From assembly GCA_963760375.1 (NCBI GenBank), contig CAVXCS010000005.1:1054001-1118000 (forward strand): a stretch of 64,000 bases of DNA, given 5' to 3'. Numbering within the stretch: position 1 is the first letter of the stretch; each line of letters starts with the position of its first letter. The DNA comes from Pelagihabitans sp963760375. GTDB lineage: Bacteria; Bacteroidota; Bacteroidia; Flavobacteriales; Flavobacteriaceae. A program made the position numbers and the translations under genes. Of the stretch, positions 1-8,447 are shown piece after piece. Under the pieces are notes generated by a model that was not told the origin of the DNA, ran no database searches, and worked only from the letters and a program-made list of their open reading frames with translations.

Positions 1-156
1 ATCCCCTACAAGAATGACATCCACATTAGCGGAGTCAACAATTTTTGCCATGGAATAGTCGTAGGCCGTCAGCATGGAAATTTTTTCCTTGTTTTTTTTC
101 ATTTCCACCAACGACTTCACGGTGACTCTCTTATATTCTTTTTTGGCAGTTGACAT
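1..156 (-). CDS. panB: 3-methyl-2-oxobutanoate hydroxymethyltransferase, N-terminus only (gene runs off the left edge)
   Basis: The first 52 codons are present; the rest lies outside the window. Ketopantoate hydroxymethyltransferase adds a hydroxymethyl group from methylene-tetrahydrofolate to 2-oxoisovalerate, the first committed step of pantothenate and coenzyme A synthesis in the cytoplasm. The visible part carries the family's N-terminal signature: K-I-S-MLTAYDYSMAKIVDSA followed by DVILVGD, the first strand and helix of the PanB TIM barrel with the conserved Asp of the metal/substrate region. The ATG at 156 fits the family's usual short lysine-rich leader. No neighbouring pan gene is visible. 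Identification is from these motifs only. Confidence 0.88.
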   Translation of the reverse strand, partial: MSTAKKEYKRVTVKSLVEMKKNKEKISMLTAYDYSMAKIVDSANVDVILVGD

Positions 157-331
157 TTGCGCTTTTTTAAGTGTGATAAAAGTAAGGAAATTGTTTTTGG
201 CTTTCACATTTGTACGTGGATCTGTGAATTCAAATGATAAAAACACCAATTTCCATAGGCGCATGGATCGCGAAAATTGAATTTACCTTATTGCTTCCAT
301 ATTTATTTTACATTTGAGCAAATCCAGGACC

Positions 332-787
332 ATGAAAATCGTTTTTACCGTTTTGTTCGTTTTTTGTTTATTCCCTTTGTCGGCGCAGGATTCGGAGCAA
401 GAAGCCATCAAAAAAACCATCATGGGCTTCTTTGAGGGTTTTCACAGGCAAGATTCCGTGATGATCAAGGAAACCGTAGATCAAAATATCATTTTGCAAA
501 CGATCGGGACCGATTCCTTGGGGAAAATCAAGGTAAGCACGGAAGCATTTTCCGATTTTTTGAAATCGATTGTGGGCATCCCCAAAACCACCCAGTTCCA
601 GGAGGTGATCCAAAGTTTTTCCATACAGGTCGACGGCCCCATGGCCAACGCTTGGACGCCCTATGTATTTTCGCTCAATGGCGGCTTTCACCATTGTGGG
701 GTCAATTCCTTCCAATTGGTGAAAGACCGAGAACAGTGGAAGATCATTTATCTTATCGATACCCGTCGTATGGAAGGTTGCCAATGA
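332..787 (+). CDS. Secreted NTF2-like / DUF4440-type protein
   Basis: A 151-residue protein beginning MKIVFTVLFVFCLFPLSAQ, a clean signal peptide with cleavage expected after SAQ, so the product is probably periplasmic. The mature part has the NTF2-like cone-fold pattern: an N-terminal helix (EAIKKTIMGFFEGFHRQD), a tolerance for a small pocket, and a C-terminal run of strands with W-K-I-I-Y-L-I-D-T-R. The family includes ketosteroid-isomerase-like and nuclear-transport-factor-2-like members, many without a known activity; I cannot assign a substrate. A TTG 18 nt upstream is in frame, but the ATG at 332 places the signal peptide correctly. Gene stands alone between panB and the DUF1080 remnant. 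Confidence 0.75.
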   Translation: MKIVFTVLFVFCLFPLSAQDSEQEAIKKTIMGFFEGFHRQDSVMIKETVDQNIILQTIGTDSLGKIKVSTEAFSDFLKSIVGIPKTTQFQEVIQSFSIQVDGPMANAWTPYVFSLNGGFHHCGVNSFQLVKDREQWKIIYLIDTRRMEGCQ

Positions 788-837
788 CCCAAGATCGGCA
801 CTGAATTTATCTCAAACCATTTTAATTTCTTCGGAGC

Positions 838-1041
838 ATCAGGAAAAACACAACGTTTAAAATTTTAGGTTCAATCTCATTTTTGCTGCTCGCAGCGATC
901 ATTATCGACCAAATTATCCCCGGGTTAACGGGAGGGGCATTGGATAGCCAGGAAGGAAAGCCTGGACCCTTTTTGATCCAGGGCGATCATGGCCCCATTG
1001 AATTCAGGAATATAGTGATTACCCCTAGGTTAGCCGATTAG
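838..1041 (+). pseudogene. Remnant of a DUF1080 (3-keto-disaccharide hydrolase-like) gene
   Basis: The frame open from 826 to 1041 has no ATG, GTG or TTG at a sensible place, yet it encodes a hydrophobic N-terminal segment (K-I-L-G-S-I-S-F-L-L-L-A-A-I-I-I) joined directly to the typical last strand region of DUF1080 domains (LTGGALD...EGKPGPFLIQGDHG then EFRNIVITP). DUF1080 proteins are normally around 200 residues or more, so most of the jelly-roll domain is missing. DUF1080 genes commonly sit beside Gfo/Idh/MocA oxidoreductases such as the next gene, which supports the reading. I infer an internal deletion that left a start-less stump; alternatively the stump is a very short expressed protein with a non-standard start. 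Confidence 0.55.
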
Positions 1042-1144
1042 CCTGTTTTCGACTAAGTTGCAGGCGATGGTGTTGATGATTGACCGGTAAACGGATGCTT
1101 TCTTCGACCCATTTCGACTTCGATTTTTTAAAGATTTTCCTAAA

Positions 1145-1192
1145 AGGGAAAAGGCCATCCCCATCCTATTGCACATAGGTTGGGAGGGCCTT
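1145..1192 (-). terminator. Probable intrinsic terminator of the Tat oxidoreductase gene
   Basis: Read on the minus strand, AAGGCC pairs with GGCCTT, with inner paired blocks TCCC/GGGA and CCTA/TAGG, followed by TTTTCCCTTTT. It lies 23 nt beyond the stop codon of the oxidoreductase at 1215. The stem is interrupted by bulges, so strength is uncertain. Confidence 0.5.
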
Positions 1193-1214
1193 GTGGTTTG
1201 ATGGGCGGAATCTT

Positions 1215-2681
1215 TTAAATTTTCCAGCCTTCCCGGTAGGTACGGGTCACGAATTGGTTCGCTTCTTCCAGGTTGGTGATGCGCGTATTCTCGCCATCCC
1301 ACAGTAATTTTTTGCGGGCAAAAAACTCCATTTTTCCCTGGCTGTTTTCCCTTTGCAACATATAACTGCGTATGGCCAAATTACCCATGAGTACGGTTTC
1401 CGTCATGGGCCCGGCATAATCAAAGGATGAAGTAAGGGCCAGGTGCTCCGCACTGCCAAAACCGGCCTTGCAGGCGTCGACCCATTTGCGCTGATGGCCA
1501 TATTCAGGCTCTATGTCATCTTCGGTCTCCGGACCGAAATCGGTGGTACCGTCGTTGAGGTATAATTTAGGCATCAGGGGAGAGCTGTCATTGATATTGG
1601 TGGAGATAATGCCTTTCTCACCGATGATCAATACGCCATTGGCACTGTCCCTTCCACCGATATCGCTATCGGCGGGAATAATATCGGGATGCGAAGGACG
1701 GATACCGCCATCGCTCCAGGTCATTTCAATAGGGGATTTACTTTTTTCAGTAGCTCCGAAATGCAGGGTTATAAACGAAGAAGGAGGGCAGCCTTCGGGA
1801 TGGTAATCGGCATTCCACATCTGCGTATATACCGAACCCACACTGCATTCGGCATCGGTAGGATATTTTAGTCCGAGCGTTCTAAACGGGATATCGATCA
1901 AGTGGCAACCTACGTCGCCCAATGCACCTGTACCATAATCCCACCAGCCCCGCCAATTAAAGGGATGCAGCTTGGGAGTATAAGCCCTGGCGGGAGCGGG
2001 CCCCAGCCAAAGATCCCAATCCAGGTCTTTCGGTTTTAGACTTTCATCGGGTTCGGGCATGGCATAACCCTGCGGCCATACAGGCCTGTTTGTCCATACC
2101 TGCACTTTGGAAATATTGCCCAATACTCCGGAATCTACCCATTTTTGAACCATGTCCAAAAGGGCATTCGAACCACCTTGATTGCCCATTTGGGTGACAA
2201 TCTTTTTGCTTCTTGCCATTTCGGTCAGCATGCGGGCTTCCCGAATGTTGTGGGTCATCGGTTTTTGTACGTAGACGTGTATGCCCCTTTCCATGGCACG
2301 CACTGCCGCTGGGCCATGTACGTGATCCGGAGTGGAGATGGTTACGGCATCGATATCCTTTTCCTTGTCGAGCATCTCACGGAAATCGCTGTATAATTTT
2401 GCTTTTGGAAAGTTTTCCACCGAACGTTTCGCGCTTCCCGAAAAATCGACATCGCAAAGGGCCACCACTTGTTCCCGGCCTTTGACCGATGCGTTCAGGA
2501 TGTCACTGGCACCTTTGCCTCCGGCACCTATGGCCGCTAAGTTCAGGCGATCGCTGGGTGCCAAATATCCCGCCCCGCCCAGTACATGTCTCGGTACGAT
2601 AAAAATGGTGGATGCAATGGCTCCCTTTTTAAGAAAGTCCCTTCGGGACCGGATTGTTTTTGTCGCTTTTGGTTTGCTCAT
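1215..2681 (-). CDS. Tat-exported Gfo/Idh/MocA family oxidoreductase
   Basis: A 488-residue NAD(P)-dependent sugar-type dehydrogenase or glycosidase-like enzyme. The N-terminus has a twin-arginine signal (RSRRDFLKKGAIAS), so the folded, cofactor-bound enzyme should be exported to the periplasm. The Rossmann fold follows with NLAAIGAGGKGASD, and the family's E/Q-K-P motif appears as VQKPMTHN, a Gln variant common in large Tat-borne members. A second motif region is WWDYGTGALGDVGCHLID, where the conserved Asp and His sit. The start is set at the ATG of MSKPKATK because it places the twin Arg near residue 13; a longer open frame upstream to 2888 has no signal-like content and overlaps the serine dehydratase gene. 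Substrate unknown; the DUF1080 remnant beside it hints at sugar or keto-sugar metabolism. Confidence 0.85.
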   Translation of the reverse strand: MSKPKATKTIRSRRDFLKKGAIASTIFIVPRHVLGGAGYLAPSDRLNLAAIGAGGKGASDILNASVKGREQVVALCDVDFSGSAKRSVENFPKAKLYSDFREMLDKEKDIDAVTISTPDHVHGPAAVRAMERGIHVYVQKPMTHNIREARMLTEMARSKKIVTQMGNQGGSNALLDMVQKWVDSGVLGNISKVQVWTNRPVWPQGYAMPEPDESLKPKDLDWDLWLGPAPARAYTPKLHPFNWRGWWDYGTGALGDVGCHLIDIPFRTLGLKYPTDAECSVGSVYTQMWNADYHPEGCPPSSFITLHFGATEKSKSPIEMTWSDGGIRPSHPDIIPADSDIGGRDSANGVLIIGEKGIISTNINDSSPLMPKLYLNDGTTDFGPETEDDIEPEYGHQRKWVDACKAGFGSAEHLALTSSFDYAGPMTETVLMGNLAIRSYMLQRENSQGKMEFFARKKLLWDGENTRITNLEEANQFVTRTYREGWKI

Positions 2682-2800
2682 GATATAAAAGGGTTTGAGT
2701 TGGATTTTGAATTCTTTAAATTTAATAATAATTGGGCGATTAGCACCAAAATAATTTGGATGACCGTTAATTTCATTGCCGTTACGACATTGAGGTGGTA

Positions 2801-4228
2801 TCAGCAATCGGTCAGATATACCCCGACTGCCAGTCCGCCTTCGGAAGTTTCTTTGTATTTCGAGTTCATGTCCTTGGCGGTTTCCCACATGGTCTGCACC
2901 ACTTTGTCCAAGGGTACGATTGCATCTTTTGGGTCTGAACCCAATGCCAGTTCGGTCGCATTGATCGCTTTGATGGCCCCCATGCTGTTGCGTTCAATGC
3001 ATGGAATTTGTACCAAGCCACCTATGGGGTCGCAAGTAAGGCCCAAGTGATGTTCCATGGCTATTTCGGCGGCCATGAGTACTTGCTCCGGACTACCCCC
3101 TGAAAGCTCCGTCAATGCGGCAGCGGCCATGGCGGAAGAGACCCCGATTTCGGCTTGACAGCCCCCCATCGCGGCAGAAATGGTGGCGCCTTTTTTGAAG
3201 ATGCTTCCAATTTCCCCGGCCACCAAAAGAAATCTTTTGATATGCTCAAATCCCGCATCATGGTTTTCTATCACCATGTAATACATCAGTACGGCTGGAA
3301 TTACGCCAGCACTGCCATTGGTCGGTGCGGTTACCACCCGACCGAGGGAAGCGTTGACTTCGTTGACCGCAAGCGCGAAACAACTTACCCATTTCAATAT
3401 TTGCCTGAATTTCACTTCCGTCCCCCGTATGGTTTCCAACCATTCTTTCGGATTGCCGTAGCTTTGGATGCCGTCCAAAAGACTTCGGTTCATTTCATAG
3501 GCACGCCGATTGACGTTGAGTCCGCCCGGCAATTTCCCCTGGGTATGGCAACCGATGTACATACACTCCAACATGGTTTCCCAAATACGGTGGATACGGG
3601 TGTCTATTTCCAGGTCATCCCGCAAAGAGCGTTCATTTTCAAGTACGATTTCGGATATGCTTTTCTGCTCCTGCAGGCAATATGCAAGCAGTTCGGTCCC
3701 TTTCTCGATCGGAAATGGAAAAGTCTTGAAACTCTGTATGTTCCGTTTGGCATTTTTACGTTCTTCCACCACCACAAAACCGCCACCGATCGAATAATAG
3801 GTTTTTGATTTTGATTCCCCCGAGGTTAATACGGCCTCGAACGTTATACCATTGGCATGGAACGGAAGAAATTTTTTGTGAAAAATGATATCCGAAGCAG
3901 GATTGAATGATAGTTCCCTTTCCTGATTGAAGTGAATAAGCTGTGTTTCCAGAATCGTTTGCACAGTGGTGTGCAACTCGCCTATGGGAATATATTCAGG
4001 GTCGGCTCCCGATAGCCCCAACATCACGGCCAAATCTGTCGCATGGCCCTTACCTGTGAGGGAAAGCGAACCGTACATATGTACTTTTATATGCTGAACC
4101 TCGCCAAAAGTTTTGGAGGCCTTTAATTCTGAAATCCATCGCTCGGCAGCCCGCCACGGACCCAAAGTGTGCGAACTTGAGGGTCCTACACCGATCTTTA
4201 ACATGTCGAAAATACTGATGCACTCCAT
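2801..4228 (-). CDS. sdaA: L-serine ammonia-lyase (iron-sulfur type)
   Basis: A 475-residue single-chain L-serine dehydratase that converts serine to pyruvate and ammonia using a [4Fe-4S] cluster rather than PLP. The N-terminal beta domain starts SIFDMLKIGVGPSSSHT, the classic substrate-binding motif. The alpha domain carries the three cluster cysteines at about residues 357 (GGCQAE), 399 (LTCDP) and 410 (IPCIER), together with TAPTNGSAGVIPAVL. The last residue is Cys, as in the Escherichia coli enzymes, where the C-terminal Cys occupies the free iron site. Length matches the family. The gene is followed on the same strand, after 119 nt, by the Tat oxidoreductase; no functional link is evident. 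Confidence 0.95.
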   Translation of the reverse strand: MECISIFDMLKIGVGPSSSHTLGPWRAAERWISELKASKTFGEVQHIKVHMYGSLSLTGKGHATDLAVMLGLSGADPEYIPIGELHTTVQTILETQLIHFNQERELSFNPASDIIFHKKFLPFHANGITFEAVLTSGESKSKTYYSIGGGFVVVEERKNAKRNIQSFKTFPFPIEKGTELLAYCLQEQKSISEIVLENERSLRDDLEIDTRIHRIWETMLECMYIGCHTQGKLPGGLNVNRRAYEMNRSLLDGIQSYGNPKEWLETIRGTEVKFRQILKWVSCFALAVNEVNASLGRVVTAPTNGSAGVIPAVLMYYMVIENHDAGFEHIKRFLLVAGEIGSIFKKGATISAAMGGCQAEIGVSSAMAAAALTELSGGSPEQVLMAAEIAMEHHLGLTCDPIGGLVQIPCIERNSMGAIKAINATELALGSDPKDAIVPLDKVVQTMWETAKDMNSKYKETSEGGLAVGVYLTDC

Positions 4229-4403
4229 GCTTTTTTATTGTATTCCCATTTAGTTCCCTAAGGTACGAAGATATTGCAGTGGTTGATTTTATATCTTTTA
4301 GGGAGGAGGGATGATTTTCTGACCACGCCTTGAATTTTTATGATATCCCCTTAAAAATCGGCAAATTCAATGCCTACAGCGCACACCCGGCAGCTACTGA
4401 AAA

Positions 4404-4444
4404 TGACATCCTGTCAGTTTTTGTCTCTTGGCATGTTGTTTGTC
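4404..4444 (+). promoter_or_regulatory. Sigma-54-like promoter with an upstream TGACA/TGTCA inverted repeat ahead of dnaK
   Basis: At 4429-4444 the sequence TGGCATG-TTGT-TTGTC matches the sigma-54 -24/-12 consensus TGGCACG-N4-TTGC closely, with the GG and G dinucleotide spacing preserved and C to T in the -12 element. At 4404-4416 TGACA-TCC-TGTCA is a perfect 5-3-5 inverted repeat, and another TGTC follows at 4422. Predicted start of transcription would be near 4455, about 38 nt before the dnaK ATG. No TAnnTTTG box is nearer. The assignment is by pattern only. Confidence 0.45.
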
Positions 4445-4492
4445 ATTCACAAGGCGACAGCAAAATATAGGCACTAACATAAAATTCATAGC

Positions 4493-6400
4493 ATGAGCAA
4501 AATTATAGGTATAGATTTAGGAACGACCAATTCCTGTGTTTCAGTGATGGAAGGTAACGAGCCAGTCGTTATCCCCAATGCCGAAGGAAAAAGAACAACA
4601 CCCTCTGTCATCGCATTTGTGGAAGGTGGAGAAATCAAAGTGGGTGACCCGGCCAAAAGGCAGGCGGTGACCAATCCCACAAAAACAATATACTCCATCA
4701 AGCGATTTATGGGGAACAAATATTCAGAATCCAAAAAGGAAGCCGATAGGGTTCCTTATAAAGTGGTCAAAGGCGACAATGATACCCCCAGGGTAGATAT
4801 TGATGGCCGTCTGTACACCCCGCAGGAACTTTCTGCCATGATCCTTCAGAAAATGAAGAAGACCGCAGAAGATTACTTGGGCCAGACCGTAACTAGGGCG
4901 GTGATTACCGTCCCCGCTTATTTTAACGATGCCCAACGTCAGGCCACCAAAGAAGCCGGTGAAATCGCAGGTTTGGTCGTGGAGCGTATCATCAACGAAC
5001 CTACTGCAGCTTCCTTGGCCTATGGCCTTGATAAAAAGAGTATCGATCAAAAAATTGTTGTGTTCGACTTCGGAGGTGGTACACATGACGTCTCCATTCT
5101 CGAATTGGGAGATGGCGTTTTCGAAGTTTTGGCCACCGATGGAGATACCCACTTGGGAGGTGACGATGTTGATCAAAAAATCATCGATTGGTTGGCTGCC
5201 GAGTTTAAAAAAGACGAAGGCATCGATTTGCGCGATGACGCAATGGCATTGCAACGTTTGCGCGAAGCCGCTGAAAAAGCCAAAATCGAATTGTCTTCCT
5301 CTGCACAGACCGAAATCAATTTGCCCTATGTAACCGCTACGGCGTCAGGGCCAAAGCACTTGGTGCGTACCCTTACCCGGGCCAAATTTGAGCAATTGAT
5401 CGAAGATCTGGTAAAACGAACGATCGAGCCTTGCCAAACAGCCTTAAAGGCGGCTGGCCTATCGAAAAGCGATATCGATGAAATTATTTTGGTGGGTGGT
5501 TCCACAAGGATACCTGCGGTACAAGAAGCCGTTGAGAAATTTTTCGGAAAGAAACCTTCCAAAGGGGTAAACCCCGATGAAGTCGTGGCCGTTGGTGCTG
5601 CCATTCAGGGTGGGGTACTTACGGGAGATGTCAAGGATGTGCTCTTATTGGATGTTACCCCGTTATCATTGGGTATCGAGACCATGGGACGTGTAATGAC
5701 CAAATTGATCGATGCAAATACCACGATCCCTACGAAAAAGTCACAGATTTTCTCTACGGCCGCCGACAATCAACCTTCAGTTGAAATCCATGTTTTGCAA
5801 GGAGAGCGTCCCATGGCGGCAGACAATAAAACCATAGGAAGATTCCATTTAGATGGACTTCCACCTGCGCAAAGGGGCGTACCCCAAATTGAGGTGACCT
5901 TCGATATCGATGCGAACGGGATCATAAAGGTTTCCGCAACCGATAAGGCCACCAATAAATCGCAGGACATCAGGATCGAGGCCTCTTCAGGTTTGACCGA
6001 AGAAGAAATCAAAAAGATGAAAGCGGAGGCGGAAGCCAATGCCGAGGCCGATAAAAAAGCGAAGGAAACGGCAGACAAGCTGAATGAAGCCGATAGCATG
6101 ATTTTCCAGACCGAAAAGCAGTTGAAGGAATTTGGTGAGAAATTGTCCGATGACAAGAAAAAACCGATAGAAGCTGCCTTGGAGGATTTGAAAAAGGCCT
6201 ATGAAAGCAAGGATGTGGCCCAGATCACACCTGCCTTGGATAAAATCAACGAAGCCTGGAAAGTGGCGTCCGAGGAAATGTACAAGGCACAAGGAGAAGG
6301 CCAGCAGGCAGATGCGGCTTCAAATGGCCAAGACACGGCTTCGGAAGGTGCGAAGGAAGGCGATAACGTTGAAGACGTTGATTTTGAGGAAGTGAAGTAA
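4493..6400 (+). CDS. dnaK: Molecular chaperone DnaK (Hsp70)
   Basis: A 635-residue cytoplasmic ATP-dependent chaperone that binds exposed hydrophobic stretches with DnaJ and GrpE. The ATPase domain opens with IIGIDLGTTNSCVSVMEG (phosphate 1), contains VVFDFGGGTHDVSILEL (phosphate 2) and ILVGGSTRIPAVQE (adenosine motif). The linker DVLLLDVTPLSLGIET precedes the beta-sandwich substrate domain, then a helical lid rich in Lys, Glu and Ala. The C-terminus DVDFEEVK is the usual bacterial EEVD-like tail. Phosphate 2 has His (GGTHD) where most bacteria have Phe (GGTFD), a substitution seen in some Bacteroidota. Monocistronic: promoter region upstream, hairpin terminator 31 nt downstream; dnaJ and grpE are not in the window. 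Confidence 0.98.
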   Translation: MSKIIGIDLGTTNSCVSVMEGNEPVVIPNAEGKRTTPSVIAFVEGGEIKVGDPAKRQAVTNPTKTIYSIKRFMGNKYSESKKEADRVPYKVVKGDNDTPRVDIDGRLYTPQELSAMILQKMKKTAEDYLGQTVTRAVITVPAYFNDAQRQATKEAGEIAGLVVERIINEPTAASLAYGLDKKSIDQKIVVFDFGGGTHDVSILELGDGVFEVLATDGDTHLGGDDVDQKIIDWLAAEFKKDEGIDLRDDAMALQRLREAAEKAKIELSSSAQTEINLPYVTATASGPKHLVRTLTRAKFEQLIEDLVKRTIEPCQTALKAAGLSKSDIDEIILVGGSTRIPAVQEAVEKFFGKKPSKGVNPDEVVAVGAAIQGGVLTGDVKDVLLLDVTPLSLGIETMGRVMTKLIDANTTIPTKKSQIFSTAADNQPSVEIHVLQGERPMAADNKTIGRFHLDGLPPAQRGVPQIEVTFDIDANGIIKVSATDKATNKSQDIRIEASSGLTEEEIKKMKAEAEANAEADKKAKETADKLNEADSMIFQTEKQLKEFGEKLSDDKKKPIEAALEDLKKAYESKDVAQITPALDKINEAWKVASEEMYKAQGEGQQADAASNGQDTASEGAKEGDNVEDVDFEEVK

Positions 6401-6430
6401 CGCAAAGCAATATATTGATGGTATTTCATC

Positions 6431-6466
6431 GAAAAGGGACAGTTTCAGCTGTCCCTTTTCGTTTTT
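6431..6466 (+). terminator. Intrinsic terminator of dnaK
   Basis: A perfect 12-bp stem GAAAAGGGACAG / CTGTCCCTTTTC with a TTTCAG loop, followed by GTTTTT. It lies 31 nt after the dnaK stop and isolates dnaK as a single-gene unit. Confidence 0.9.
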
Positions 6467-6503
6467 GACAGCGGATTTGTTTTCTGATTGGTTGAATAAA
6501 AGG

Positions 6504-6511
6504 TAATTTTG
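6504..6511 (+). promoter_or_regulatory. TAnnTTTG -7 box directly before the 6516 gene
   Basis: TAATTTTG matches the Bacteroidota -7 consensus exactly; a TTTG at 6476-6479 could serve as -33 with a 24-nt spacer. The box ends 4 nt before the ATG at 6516, so the message would start at or near the start codon (6516 or 6519), giving a leaderless or nearly leaderless transcript. Confidence 0.5.
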
Positions 6512-6515
6512 TACC

Positions 6516-7446
6516 ATGATGTCAAAACACCCCTTTTTACTTTTTTGCCTTTTTTTGATAGCCCCTTTCATCTGCGAAGCGCAGGAAATCAAAATTTTTA
6601 CGACTGCGGATTTTGACCTGAAAGGAGAGGTGAAGTCATGCTTTATCACCACAGATTATGGCAAGGAGGAATATGACTTCGATAGGGAAGGCCGTCTTAC
6701 CAAATCGGTGACCCGGTACAACGACGCTGATTATGATATTACCTATTACTTCTATAAAGAAGCGGAGCTGGCCGAAAAAAGATTGGAGAATTATAGGGAT
6801 AAAGCGTTCGATCGATCTACCAGTATCGCCAATTTCTATACTATGGATACCACCGAGAACAAAGTGGTTACCGAAAAAATAGTTTCCTATGACAAGGTGT
6901 TTCTAGACCAGTACCAATACCATTATGATGGCGATAACAAATTGGTAAAGATCATTAGGGCCAATAATAATGGTAACGATGAAACCCTCTTGGAATACAG
7001 CAGCTTAAAAAATGAAAATACCGTAGATTATCTGTTGAACGGGGTATTGCAAAAGGCGATCCGCAGCTCGGAGCGGATCTCCAAGAACAAATCACCGGAA
7101 AAGGTGATTTTGACCAAAGAATATCTCAACGGAGCACCCAATAAAGCCATCGAAGAAGTTTTTGATTCCAGAGGAAAACTGCTGGAAGAAACCCAGTTCG
7201 GTTTTGATGGGAATACCGCCCAATTCAGCGCCGTTTCGAGCACAACATACACTTACAATGACGGAAGGCGATCTAACGAAGAGCGAAACAGTAAAAGGCA
7301 AACAAACCGTGGTAAAAGAATTCGTTTACCAATTCGATAACGAAAGAACCGGTAACTGGGTGAAGCAAATCATCAAGCCTGAAAATGCATATACCTCAAG
7401 AAAAATCATTTACTACGAAAATGATAAGGTAGCGGCCGAACACTGA
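6516..7446 (+). pseudogene. Secreted Tyr-rich repeat protein of unknown function, interrupted by a frameshift
   Basis: The first frame (6516 to about 7265) gives a signal peptide (FLLFCLFLIAPFICEAQ) and then short units with alternating charged and Tyr residues such as EEYDFDREGRLTKSVTRYN and QYQYHYDGDNKLVKII, reminiscent of the loose RHS-like beta repeats common in Bacteroidota secreted proteins. The same style of sequence continues in the +1 frame from about 7265 to the stop at 7446 (KEFVYQFDNERTGNWVKQII, SRKIIYYEND). Removing one base near GACGGAAGGCGAT restores a continuous protein of about 309 residues. As sequenced, translation instead ends at 7340 with a basic tail unlike the rest. I do not recognise a function. 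Confidence 0.65.
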
Positions 7447-7467
7447 TCCTTGACCGCTTCTAATAGG

Positions 7468-7872
7468 TTATTGTTGGTCATCACGGGTTTTCGCCCCGAT
7501 GAGATCCCATAGATTACCATATAAATCCTTAAATACCACTACGGTACCATAGGTTTCTTCCCTCGGGTTTTCCAAGAATTCAACCCCATGATCAAGCATG
7601 TGTTGGTAATCTTTTTCAAAAGCATTGGAGTGAAGGAAAAGAAAAACCCGCCCCCCCGTTTGATTGCCTATAGTCTCCAATTGCCTATCGCTGTCCGCCT
7701 TGGCCAAAAGCAACGCTGCCCCATCGCTGTCCTTGGGCCTCACGACCACCCAACGCTTTGTTCCATTCAACAAGGTATCTTCCAAAAGCTCAAAACCCAA
7801 TTTCTTCGTATAAAAAGCGATTGCTTCATCATAATCTTTGACCAACAGACTTATTTGTGCAATTTGTAGCAT
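7468..7872 (-). CDS. VOC (glyoxalase/bleomycin-resistance fold) family protein
   Basis: A 134-residue single vicinal-oxygen-chelate domain. The first beta-alpha-beta-beta-beta module is visible as LQIAQISLLVKDYDEAIAFY then KKLGFELLED, and the second as FLFLHSNAFEKDYQHMLDHG ending in VVVFKDLYGNLWDLIG. The terminal D-LYGN-WDLIG is the usual metal-side strand. Relatives include glyoxalase I and antibiotic-binding proteins; most, including this one, have no assigned substrate. It precedes the acetyltransferase and esterase genes in reading order from the same strand and may belong to one transcription unit with them, the gap being only 10 nt. Confidence 0.85.
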   Translation of the reverse strand: MLQIAQISLLVKDYDEAIAFYTKKLGFELLEDTLLNGTKRWVVVRPKDSDGAALLLAKADSDRQLETIGNQTGGRVFLFLHSNAFEKDYQHMLDHGVEFLENPREETYGTVVVFKDLYGNLWDLIGAKTRDDQQ

Positions 7873-7882
7873 TAGGGCGATT

Positions 7883-8447
7883 TTAGTTAGCGGATGTTTT
7901 CCCTTTCCATTCTTCCTTTAAGATACCATAGCAGCAGGTATTTCGCTTGAAACCATCCAACAAATAGACATTTCGCCTCAATATACCTTCCAGTACGGCT
8001 CCCAATTTTTCAACGGCCCTCGCGGGAGCGAAGGTTTCGCTCATCGATCCGGAATTCCACTTTTTCAAAACCCATGGTATCAAAAGCGTGGTCGATCATC
8101 AATAATTTCATCTGGGTGTTGAGTCCTGTGCCCTGAAACTCCTTTCCAATCCATGTAGATCCAATTTCAAGCACCTTATTGTGCCATCCAATGTTCATAT
8201 ATCTGGTTGCACCGGCATAGCAACGACTGCGTTTGTCATAAACGATGAACGGAAGCGCGGTTTTCTCCCTTTGGTGATCCAACGCCGTTTCAACATAGGC
8301 TTTTAGCCCAGCGGGCGTTGCAATATCGGAAGGGGAGTATTGTACCAATCGGTCCTGTGCGGCTATCGCCAGTAGGTTTTCGTAATTATCCAAGTTTAGG
8401 GGAGATAACCTCACATGGTCGTTCTCCAAAATCACTTCAAGTTCCAT
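7883..8447 (-). pseudogene. GNAT acetyltransferase (RimJ-like), interrupted by a frameshift
   Basis: The first frame (8447 down to about 8030) encodes the N-terminal and central GNAT fold: LEVILENDHVRLSPLNLDNY, GATRYMNIGWHNKVLEIG, TWIGKEFQGTGLNTQMK (acetyl-CoA pyrophosphate loop) and VEFRIDERN. The final part, AVEKLGAVLEGILRRN and YGILKEEW, is in the next frame, which is the characteristic RimJ/RimL C-terminal strand order. Dropping one base in the run CTTCGCTCCCGCGAGGGCC gives a continuous 187-residue protein reading RSRRAVEKLGA at the join. The start ATG shares one base with the stop of the esterase gene (TGATG), implying translational coupling. Acceptor substrate unknown. Confidence 0.75.

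Noticed and set aside
1030..1302. Open frame of 90 codons at the end of the Tat oxidoreductase
   Set aside because: Antiparallel/other-frame shadow of the oxidoreductase tail and its terminator hairpin; composition is not protein-like.
2682..2888. In-frame extension upstream of the Tat oxidoreductase start
   Set aside because: It would precede the twin-arginine signal by 69 residues and overlap the serine dehydratase gene, so it is simply an open stretch.
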